Assembly (NCBI GenBank): GCA_934725015.1
Contig: CAKVAS010000002.1
Location: forward strand, 186,001 to 250,000
DNA from: an uncultured Bacteroidales bacterium
Lineage (GTDB): Bacteria > Bacteroidota > Bacteroidia > Bacteroidales > UBA932
DNA length: 64,000 nucleotides
Direction: 5' to 3'
Part shown: piece after piece, positions 15,956-23,257 of the stretch
Layout of the letters: each line of letters opens with the position of its first letter
How positions within the stretch are numbered: position 1 is the stretch's first letter
Notes under the pieces: model-generated
The model's input: the letters and a program-made list of their open reading frames with translations, nothing else
The model's database searches: none
Told to the model about the DNA's origin: nothing
Made by a program: the position numbers and the translations under genes

Positions 15956-17383
15956 TCAGTTGAATAATTGCTCCATTGTTACCTCGCTGTGTATCAGGCT
16001 ATGATGAAGTCCGTCGGCTACGCCGTATGTCGTTACGAAGGTTATTACCAAAGAAAATTTAGTTTTGGTAGAACTTTGGAAGAGTTCCAGCCTTTGCCTC
16101 AGCTGCTGTTCGTAGGCTTCGGTGATGCGATACTCCGATTTGCTGAATTTCATTTCACACAGATGGATGATGCGGTCGGCGCGTTTGATGACAAGGTCGA
16201 TTTGTCCGCCCTTTTCTCCGTCGCCTGCGGTCTTTCTCCATGCCGATATTTCCGTCGCCATCCCCGAAATTCCCAGCGCCCGTTTGATGCAGTCGGTGTG
16301 CATCAGGCAGACTGTTTCGAACGTGAGTCCCTGCCATACGGAAACAGCGCGTGATTCAAAGTTGTGGCTCCACCACTGCTCGTCGCCTGACGTGTCTTGC
16401 ATGACGAACTTATAATAAAACAAGGTGTAGAAATCCACCAGACGGTAAATCGTGTCTTTTGATTTCTGCCCGAAATTCCGGCTTCGCGCGATGAAGTCAC
16501 AGCGCTCAAGATTCGTCAGCACGCGGGTAAGTGTTCCTCCGCTCACCCCCGTGGCCTTGGCGATTTCGTTTCGGGACATACCGTCATGATGACCTGCCAG
16601 TGACTTTACAACATTGATATACAGGCCGGCGTTGGAAAACAGGGCGTTGTAAAGTTCGTCAAACTCACTTCGCATTATGCCTCCCGGTGCAAAAAACAGC
16701 CTATCCACATTTTGAACCAGGCTTTCGCCGGGATTCACCAGGCTCAGGTAGAACGGAATGCCGCCGAAAACCATATAGCACTGGAGAATCTGGTATTTGT
16801 CCCACCTGCAGTGTTTTCTCTGAAGATATTCCTCCGTCTCATGAAGCGTGAACGGCCTGACATAAATGCTGCTGGTGATGCGTGCGTGCAAACCTCCCTG
16901 ATTTTCAATCAGATTGTCAACCATCCATGATGTAGCGGAACCGCTGGCGATGAGCACGATGTCGCAGCGACGTGCCGCCCACCCGTTCCAGAAATCTTCC
17001 AAAGCGGAGACAAAGTCCGACTTCTGTGTGTCTATCCATGGCATTTCGTCTATGAAAATCACCTTTTTCTTGCCCGCACCCAGCGATTCGAGATAGTCCT
17101 CAAGGGCATAAAATGCGTCGAACCAGTCGTCAAACTTGTCTGCCTTTGTGCCGGAGAATTTTTTCAGTGCTCTGGCGAAACTCGTGAGTTGTCTTTGTCT
17201 GGACAGATTGTGCCCGCCGACAAACATAAAATCATATTTCCCCTGATAGTATTGGTCTATGAGAAATGTCTTGCCGACCCTTCGCCTCCCATAGACTATG
17301 ACAAATTCCGAACGGTCGGAATCCATGACTCTTTTGAGTTCGTTGCATTCCCTTTCCCTGCCGACAAGTTTGCTTCTTACCAT
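15956..17383 (-). CDS. AAA ATPase with C-terminal DUF234 nuclease-like domain
   Basis: A 475-residue protein starting MVRSKLVGRERECNELKRVM. Its P-loop is GRRRVGKT (about 33-40) and Walker B is KVIFIDEMPWIDTQKSDF. A winged helix follows (RNEIAKATGVSGGTLTRVLTNLERCDFI, near 265). The C-terminal DUF234 region contains GGQIDLVIKRADRIIHLCEMKFSKSEY, a D...E-x-K arrangement of the PD-(D/E)XK kind. That makes a nuclease activity possible but unproven. Family members are common, poorly understood and patchily distributed. A hairpin at 17446-17501 lies just upstream of the start. Confidence 0.85.
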   Translation of the reverse strand: MVRSKLVGRERECNELKRVMDSDRSEFVIVYGRRRVGKTFLIDQYYQGKYDFMFVGGHNLSRQRQLTSFARALKKFSGTKADKFDDWFDAFYALEDYLESLGAGKKKVIFIDEMPWIDTQKSDFVSALEDFWNGWAARRCDIVLIASGSATSWMVDNLIENQGGLHARITSSIYVRPFTLHETEEYLQRKHCRWDKYQILQCYMVFGGIPFYLSLVNPGESLVQNVDRLFFAPGGIMRSEFDELYNALFSNAGLYINVVKSLAGHHDGMSRNEIAKATGVSGGTLTRVLTNLERCDFIARSRNFGQKSKDTIYRLVDFYTLFYYKFVMQDTSGDEQWWSHNFESRAVSVWQGLTFETVCLMHTDCIKRALGISGMATEISAWRKTAGDGEKGGQIDLVIKRADRIIHLCEMKFSKSEYRITEAYEQQLRQRLELFQSSTKTKFSLVITFVTTYGVADGLHHSLIHSEVTMEQLFN

Positions 17384-17445
17384 AATTGTGAATATTGCTT
17401 ACGACAGCAAATATAGTGTTTATGGACTGGAATAGAAACAAAAAT

Positions 17446-17501
17446 GGGCGATTTTTTACCCAAATGTGCCATTTTTAATGAGATTTGGGTAAAAATCGCC
17501 C
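17446..17501. repeat. Inverted repeat between the methyltransferase and DUF234 ATPase genes
   Basis: Arms GGGCGATTTTTTACCCAAA (17446-17464) and TTTGGGTAAAAATCGCCC (17484-17501) pair with one bulged base around a 19-base loop. It lies 62 bases before the ATPase start codon and 32 bases after the methyltransferase stop. It could be an operator for the ATPase gene, a terminator, or the trace of an inserted repeat. Confidence 0.7.
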
Positions 17502-17533
17502 GAAAATGCCTCGTTCACCCTTCGGTGAGCGGG

Positions 17534-19210
17534 TTATATTCGTTCGGTGAATAGCAGCAGGTTTTTGCCGGGGCGGTCGGCGTGGAGGGCGAAGGTGTGG
17601 TAGCGGTCGGAGGACTTGCATCCGAGGCGTCTGCGGAGTTCTTCGCTGGTTATGCGGACACTGCGGGCGGTCACTTCCGCTTCGGGGTGCCTTTGGCCGA
17701 ACTCCTTGAGCGCCTTGCCCGACATCTCACAGACATCGAGGATGCGGAACAGTTTACCTGCCCTTGCAGTGCTTATGTTCATGAGGTGGCTCTTCTCCTT
17801 GTCGTTGTGCTCCTCCGTACTGCTGTGCTCATCCTCATCCGGCACGGGAGGAATGCCGGTCGTCATATAATCGTCTTCCAATATATAATAGTGCGTGTCA
17901 CGCCCGAGTGCGGGAGCGTCAAGACATTTCCCGATGAGCCTGAAACATCCGGCTTTCATCAGCGCCTTGCCCGGCTCAAACAGCAGCGCTCCAGGGACAA
18001 TTTCCTCCGCATCCGCGAGGCGCAGTCCCGTGCAGTCGTTTTCCTCGTCGCGCCAGAATTCAAACACGGGGAACTCAAACACGGGGGACTCATCCTCTTT
18101 GTCGTCGCCTTCCACCATGTCGAGGTTATATACTTTTATCTGGCATCCGTCCCTCTTTTCCGGTGACAGAACATCTTGACACTCAGACTGTTTCTCTGGA
18201 ATCAGGACTTCCGTTTGTTCGATGTCCGCATCCCGCCGCATCAGGACAAGCAATTCCTTGCATTCTCCTCCGGCCTCGATGACCTGAAGTTCGCGGCACT
18301 CATTCCCCAGCCTTTCGAGAACCATGCTGATGTCGGCCATGGGGGAGAGCTTCACTGCCAGAACAGGGGCGATGTCTAAAAGCAAATCCTTGATTTTCAG
18401 AATATCCGGTGAGCAGTCCTCCAACAGGAACACCTTTTTCCCGCATCCGTCACGCCGCGCGGGGTCAAGATAAATCACGTCCGGCCGAAATTTCTTAAGC
18501 CTTTCCCGAAGGCCTCCGTCGAAATCGCATACCCCTTCATTTGTCTTGTCGCACTCCGTCATGCCGTTCCTTTGGGGAAAGCCATTGTCGACATCCTTTA
18601 CATCCGTGCCTCCCTCGCCGTCCTCCCTGAGCGTCCGTGGGCTCGCCTCAAAGCAGCAAACCTCTATGTCCCCGGCTCCGAGCACCCTGAAATTATGCGC
18701 CGCCGCCTCCGCAAGCACCGGCAGCATCTCATTGTAGAGCACCGCCTCCGCCACCTTCGAGAACTCAAGGCAATCCACGCCGAGCCCTCCGGTGAGATCC
18801 GCGATGCGCCATCGGCATTCTTCCGCTACTGCATTTTGCCCGGCATCGCTTCCGTCAGCACTCCTCGACGCACCCCCATTAAGGATTTCTGAAGCATCCG
18901 CGCAGTTTATGCTGTTTCCCCTCAGGAACTCCCTGATTGCCCGGGCCTTGTGCCGTGCCGCAGATTCTCCGCTGCACTGCTCCGCCGACAATGTCCTTGG
19001 CAGCACCAGCCCCTCGGTAGTGGCCCAGACGGGAGCCTTCCCGGCCAGTTTCCGCCTGCTCACAAGCGTGCTCACGGCAGCCGCCACATCAATCTCCGGC
19101 CACTTACATTTCTGCAGCGCCAGCCTGTCCGGGTCGTCCCCGTAATGCTCCGCGATAAACTCCGCTAGCCGATTCATGCAGTTTGCCTCGTATATTCTTT
19201 CGTCTCCCAT
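17534..19210 (-). CDS. Class I SAM-dependent methyltransferase with THUMP-like domain
   Basis: Probable RNA methyltransferase. SAM-binding motif I is DLTGGLGVD at 139-147. The later acidic motif is VIYLDPARRDGCGKKVFLLEDCSPD. The C-terminal THUMP-like region runs from about residue 480 (FRILDVCEMSGKALKEFG, then RSVRITSEELRRRLGCK). The protein is 558 residues, longer than relatives I remember (roughly 400). The excess is in low-complexity acidic/Gly-Ser loops at about 98-132, 205-245, 330-385 and 435-460. One loop holds the direct repeat SPVFEFPVFEF. The substrate is unknown. It ends 12 bases upstream-to-downstream of hsdM's stop and runs the same way, so read-through from the restriction operon is possible. 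Confidence 0.83.
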   Translation of the reverse strand: MGDERIYEANCMNRLAEFIAEHYGDDPDRLALQKCKWPEIDVAAAVSTLVSRRKLAGKAPVWATTEGLVLPRTLSAEQCSGESAARHKARAIREFLRGNSINCADASEILNGGASRSADGSDAGQNAVAEECRWRIADLTGGLGVDCLEFSKVAEAVLYNEMLPVLAEAAAHNFRVLGAGDIEVCCFEASPRTLREDGEGGTDVKDVDNGFPQRNGMTECDKTNEGVCDFDGGLRERLKKFRPDVIYLDPARRDGCGKKVFLLEDCSPDILKIKDLLLDIAPVLAVKLSPMADISMVLERLGNECRELQVIEAGGECKELLVLMRRDADIEQTEVLIPEKQSECQDVLSPEKRDGCQIKVYNLDMVEGDDKEDESPVFEFPVFEFWRDEENDCTGLRLADAEEIVPGALLFEPGKALMKAGCFRLIGKCLDAPALGRDTHYYILEDDYMTTGIPPVPDEDEHSSTEEHNDKEKSHLMNISTARAGKLFRILDVCEMSGKALKEFGQRHPEAEVTARSVRITSEELRRRLGCKSSDRYHTFALHADRPGKNLLLFTERI

Positions 19211-19222
19211 CCGTTTGTGAAA

Positions 19223-20833
19223 TTACGGCAACAAAGGCAGTCCAAGCTCGGAAAGAAATTTATTGTGGCGTTCACGAGCATCTTCTATTTCCTTTTCAAT
19301 ATCCGCCAATGCCTTATGCACTTCCTCAAGGCTAACTTTTTTCTCGTCTTTCGCGATGCTGACATATCGGCTGATGTTGAGATTGTAGCCATTGTCCCTG
19401 ATTTCACTCAGCGGAACTTCACGCGAATAGCGTGGTTCATCGGTTCTGCCCTTGTATGTGTCAATTATCTTGTTAATGTCACATTCCCGAAGATAGTTCT
19501 GACGTTTCCCTTTTTCGTAATGCTCTTCAGAGCTTGCGTTGATGAACAGGATCTTGTCGTTTTTTCTGCATTTCTTTAGAACAATGATGCAGACCGGAAT
19601 ACCTGTAGAGTAGAAAAGATTGCCTGGCAGACCGATTATCGTGTCAATGTTGTCGTCATTGATGAGTTTCTTCCTTATGACCTCTTCTTTCCCTCCACGG
19701 AACAGGACACCATGCGGCAGGATGATTGCCATTGTACCGTTTTCGCTGAGGTAATGTAGCCCATGAAGCAGGAAAGCAAAGTCAGCGGCTGACTTCGGTG
19801 CCACTCCATATCTGTTGAATCTGAAGTCATTGGCAGTCTCTTCATTAGGCTCCCAACGCAGACTGAACGGCGGATTGGCCACAATTGCGTCAAATTCAAT
19901 CTTTTGTGTCGGATTCTCATCGTTCAGTATATCCCAGTCGTTGGTCAGTGTGTCTCCGTGGTGTATCTCAAACTCCGTGTCTTTGACTCCGTGCAGAAGC
20001 ATGTTCATGCGTGCAAGGTTGTATGTGGTGATATTTTTTTCCTGCCCATATATCTTACCAATCCCGTTTTCTCCCATTTCCTTGCGTACATTCAGCAGCA
20101 GGGAGCCGGACCCGCAGGCAAAATCGAGAACTCTGTCAATCCTGCTTTTCTTTCCGTTACGAGGTTCCTGACAGTCAAGAGTGACGATTTTTGACAGGAT
20201 GGATGAAATCATCTGCGGTGTGTAGAACTCACCGGCTTTCTGCCCGGAGCCAGCTGCAAATTGCCCGATAAGATATTCGTATGCATCTCCAAGTGAGTCT
20301 GAATCAGAAGAAAAATCGGAGAGGCCGTCAGCAATGGTGCCGATAACTTTTGTAAGCAGGGCATTGCGTTCCGTATAGTTCTTGCCCAATTTCTCGGAAT
20401 TGAGGTTTATTTCGGAGAAAAGCCCCTTGAATGAACTCTCGAAGGATTCATTTTCAATGTATTTGAAACCTTTCTCGATGGCGTCGAGTAAATCGGGACT
20501 CTGTGTCTTTGCCAAATGAACAATCGTGTCCCACAGATATTCCGGGCGTATCACATAGTGTATCTTTCGCTTCATCTGACTCTCGAACAGTGGCACGTCG
20601 TCTGCATTTTGGTCATACCATAGCTGAAGGCTCGTATTGGAATCGTCCGTACAAGCAGGATAGTCCGCCCCGAGTTCTTTCTTTGCCGCATTGACATAGT
20701 TCTCTGAGAGATATTTCCAGAAAAGGAATGACAGCATATAGTCCCTGAAGTCATCCGCCATCATTGCACCGCGCAGGCTGTCTGCTATGCTCCATAGAGT
20801 TTTTCCCAACTCCTGCTGATTATTCTTTATCAT
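19223..20833 (-). CDS. hsdM: Type I restriction-modification methyltransferase subunit
   Basis: N6-adenine methyltransferase subunit of a type I system. The 536-residue protein has the HsdM N-terminal helical domain (about 1-150) and motif AGEFYTPQMIS. SAM motif I is DFACGSGS (238-245), and the catalytic NPPF lies at 320-323. It is the last gene of the operon. Its start is only 2 bases after the stop of the anticodon nuclease gene, implying strict coupling of the two. Type Ic-like organisation fits the embedded prrC. Confidence 0.95.
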   Translation of the reverse strand: MIKNNQQELGKTLWSIADSLRGAMMADDFRDYMLSFLFWKYLSENYVNAAKKELGADYPACTDDSNTSLQLWYDQNADDVPLFESQMKRKIHYVIRPEYLWDTIVHLAKTQSPDLLDAIEKGFKYIENESFESSFKGLFSEINLNSEKLGKNYTERNALLTKVIGTIADGLSDFSSDSDSLGDAYEYLIGQFAAGSGQKAGEFYTPQMISSILSKIVTLDCQEPRNGKKSRIDRVLDFACGSGSLLLNVRKEMGENGIGKIYGQEKNITTYNLARMNMLLHGVKDTEFEIHHGDTLTNDWDILNDENPTQKIEFDAIVANPPFSLRWEPNEETANDFRFNRYGVAPKSAADFAFLLHGLHYLSENGTMAIILPHGVLFRGGKEEVIRKKLINDDNIDTIIGLPGNLFYSTGIPVCIIVLKKCRKNDKILFINASSEEHYEKGKRQNYLRECDINKIIDTYKGRTDEPRYSREVPLSEIRDNGYNLNISRYVSIAKDEKKVSLEEVHKALADIEKEIEDARERHNKFLSELGLPLLP

Positions 20834-20835
20834 AA

Positions 20836-21930
20836 CTATGCTTTTTCGTGAATTATAAACTTGAATGTACTCATGAGTTTTGAGAATACATTCTTAATCA
20901 ATTCCTTATTGTCTTCGACCATGACACTGCTTTGTGGATAATAAACTCTCTGATGCGTGAGTGCGTTGACGATTGCCGCGATCTGTTCCGTGTCATTGAA
21001 TCCAATGAGCTGCAGCACATAGCTGAACTGACCGGAACCCAGGAACGATGAAACGTTTTCCAACATCTGCCGGAGCATCGCAAGGTGGTACAGCTCAAGA
21101 GAATCATTGGAGATGGCCTCTTCCAGAACCTGCATTATTCTCAGATGGTAAAGAAGAACCTCATTTTTCGGATTGACAAGGCTATAGCTGTCTCTATCCC
21201 GTTCAAATATGTGTATCTTATACTTTTTCTGGTTGTGTTTTCCTTTGTATTTGTCAGCTTTATCACCCTTTGACAGATAATCGCTGATTATTGATGCGAA
21301 ACCGATGTGATGGGTAGTAATGATAATTTTTCTGTTTTCATAGTTTTTCTCAATCAGGTTCAATAAAGAAAAGACTGTGATGAAAATATTGTTGTCGTCG
21401 AGACTTGAGACCGGGTCGTCGATGAAGAAATATGCGTGCTTCCCGTCATGCCAGCCTTCCGCCTCAAAAAGTGCCAGAAAAAAACACCAGACGAAAACTC
21501 TTTCTTCACCTCTGGAGATCTTGATGTTTCGCTTTTCCTTGTCATCCTTGGCGTGGAATGTTATGTATTCAAAGCCATTTTCAGGGTTGTCTTCGTAGGA
21601 GTGAAACTCAAAGTCGAATGTGGGCTTGTATGGCTTGAGTTTTTCATGGACTTTCGTCTCGTCAATGAACGAATGAAGCTCATTAAGGCTGCTTCTGACG
21701 ATGTTAAGTCGTATATTCTCCTCAGAATGTTCGAGGTCATTGTCCCAAACGAACAAATCTTCGCTGTAGGCATTGAAATATACTCCTGTCTGCCGGTTTG
21801 TTGCCGGGTCGCGTGCGACATCTCTGTATGCGGTCGAGAGCCGTGTCTTGCCCGTCCCGTTGAAGGCATATATCAGATGAATGTTCTCTCGCGAGTCCCT
21901 TATTTCTTGTGCTATTTCTTGCAGTGTCAT
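20836..21930 (-). CDS. prrC: PrrC-family anticodon nuclease
   Basis: Latent tRNA anticodon nuclease kept silent by a type I restriction complex. In E. coli, PrrC is freed when a phage peptide disables the restriction enzyme, and it then cuts tRNA-Lys. The 364-residue protein has an ABC-type ATPase domain: FNGTGKT (23-29), a signature-like ISRGEER (138-144), Walker B FFIDDPVSSLDDN (168-180) and H-loop TTHH (205-208). Its C-terminal part shows R287-x3-E291 in MLRQMLENVSSFLG and H326 in NALTHQR. These match in order and spacing the catalytic Arg320, Glu324 and His356 of E. coli PrrC as I remember them. It lies between hsdS (21 bases) and hsdM (2 bases), whereas E. coli prrC lies between hsdS and hsdR. 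Confidence 0.88.
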   Translation of the reverse strand: MTLQEIAQEIRDSRENIHLIYAFNGTGKTRLSTAYRDVARDPATNRQTGVYFNAYSEDLFVWDNDLEHSEENIRLNIVRSSLNELHSFIDETKVHEKLKPYKPTFDFEFHSYEDNPENGFEYITFHAKDDKEKRNIKISRGEERVFVWCFFLALFEAEGWHDGKHAYFFIDDPVSSLDDNNIFITVFSLLNLIEKNYENRKIIITTHHIGFASIISDYLSKGDKADKYKGKHNQKKYKIHIFERDRDSYSLVNPKNEVLLYHLRIMQVLEEAISNDSLELYHLAMLRQMLENVSSFLGSGQFSYVLQLIGFNDTEQIAAIVNALTHQRVYYPQSSVMVEDNKELIKNVFSKLMSTFKFIIHEKA

Positions 21931-21951
21931 GAAGATTATAGTTATATAGAT

Positions 21952-23253
21952 TTATATTGTGGGGAAAAGACGTTGTCTGAGGGCTTGTTTGTGCTGCTCC
22001 AAGGCATTTAGTTTGTCCAGATACAAACAAATCTGCTCACTTATTGAGATAAGACATTCAGAAATTTGCTCCTGCTCTTGGATAGATGTGGGGTAATATA
22101 TGTGACAACCAGCTATTGATGTTTTGGACAAAGACAACACCTTGACACCTTGCATTAAAGGCAAGAGTTGGTGTCTGAATGATTCAGAATTCATGAAAAA
22201 TCCTAAGAATCCAGTTGCAAACTTTGTTGTTGGATGTAATGCGATGGTGTGAAGACCAGAAACAATCGTATCAATGTGCATATTCGTTATTTCTGTACAT
22301 TTGCCGACAGTCTCATCTTCCGCTGTATCCGCAATAACGATGTCTCCATTGTTTAATTTCACTCTCTTTAATTTTTCTGATAGATTGAGATTCGTGACGA
22401 ATGGAATCGTTTCTTTTTGTGTATTAAGACATTCGTTAAAACTCGTGAGAATATCTCCATAATGAATGTTTTTAACATTGCCGATATTGTAGTTGAGTTC
22501 TGCCCGGGATAGCGTATTGTTGGGGATGAATTCAAATATGTCTTTAATGTATAGTTGTTCCCACACCCCATCATTCTCAAACTCCTTGAAGCGGTATTCT
22601 GGAACGCTCTTGCCCGGTGCAGGAAATAACTTCTGCATCAGACCTTTTTTGTGTGCTTTTAGCTGTTCGAGTTTTTGGTGAGTGTTTTCTATAACTCTAT
22701 CTAATGAATAAAAACACTCGGCTATTCTTTTTTGCTCAGCAATTGTTGGGGGGTATGGCACGACAAGTCGTTTGAAACTGTCCATGTTTACGGATAGCAA
22801 TCCTCCGGTATTTGTATTTCTTTTACACCATTCATCAACGATGAACATAAAGTAATGGAAATAGAGCATGTCAATAATATTTTCAAACGATTTACATTTT
22901 GTTAAAAATGTAAATTGTTGATTCGCAAGCGAATCAACAATTGTTAATGCATGCTCGCCGATTGTCGCAGTTGTTGCCACTATTATTGAATAAGCCGGAA
23001 TCAGTCCACTTCCTTTGACTGCATTCGTAGTGATGTGCTGTATGGCATCAGATAGAATATGCCCATTTTTTCGGATGTCTTCCATTCTGAACCAAGGAAT
23101 GGTGCCATTTTCCCAGAATAGTGGATTTGCTTTGGAAGGTGTATAACCATTCCTTATATTAAAAATACTTTCTATTGTATTTGAACACCACTCACCATCA
23201 TTCATAAATTCAGGAAAGCGGATTTCCGGCATATTTTTTTTGTTTGTTTCCAT
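21952..23253 (-). CDS. hsdS: Type I restriction specificity subunit
   Basis: Determines the DNA sequence recognised by the HsdM/HsdR complex. The 433 residues form two target-recognition domains (about 8-180 and 220-400). Each is followed by a conserved helical spacer: IAECFYSLDRVIENTHQKLEQLKAHKKGL after the first and ISECLISISEQICLYLDKLNALEQHKQAL at the C-terminus. The gene is visibly AT-richer than its surroundings, which is usual for exchangeable specificity genes. No second hsdS fragment or recombinase is seen nearby, so there is no sign of an hsdS shuffling system. Confidence 0.93.
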   Translation of the reverse strand: METNKKNMPEIRFPEFMNDGEWCSNTIESIFNIRNGYTPSKANPLFWENGTIPWFRMEDIRKNGHILSDAIQHITTNAVKGSGLIPAYSIIVATTATIGEHALTIVDSLANQQFTFLTKCKSFENIIDMLYFHYFMFIVDEWCKRNTNTGGLLSVNMDSFKRLVVPYPPTIAEQKRIAECFYSLDRVIENTHQKLEQLKAHKKGLMQKLFPAPGKSVPEYRFKEFENDGVWEQLYIKDIFEFIPNNTLSRAELNYNIGNVKNIHYGDILTSFNECLNTQKETIPFVTNLNLSEKLKRVKLNNGDIVIADTAEDETVGKCTEITNMHIDTIVSGLHTIALHPTTKFATGFLGFFMNSESFRHQLLPLMQGVKVLSLSKTSIAGCHIYYPTSIQEQEQISECLISISEQICLYLDKLNALEQHKQALRQRLFPTI

Positions 23254-23257
23254 TGCA

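Noticed and set aside
20836..21930. Generic AAA ATPase or RloC-like nuclease
   Set aside because: It has no long coiled coil or zinc hook as in RloC, and the C-terminal R..E...H pattern and operon setting fit PrrC better.
21952..23253. Shuffling hsdS locus
   Set aside because: Only one hsdS with two recognition domains is present, with no partial copies, inverted repeats or recombinase nearby.
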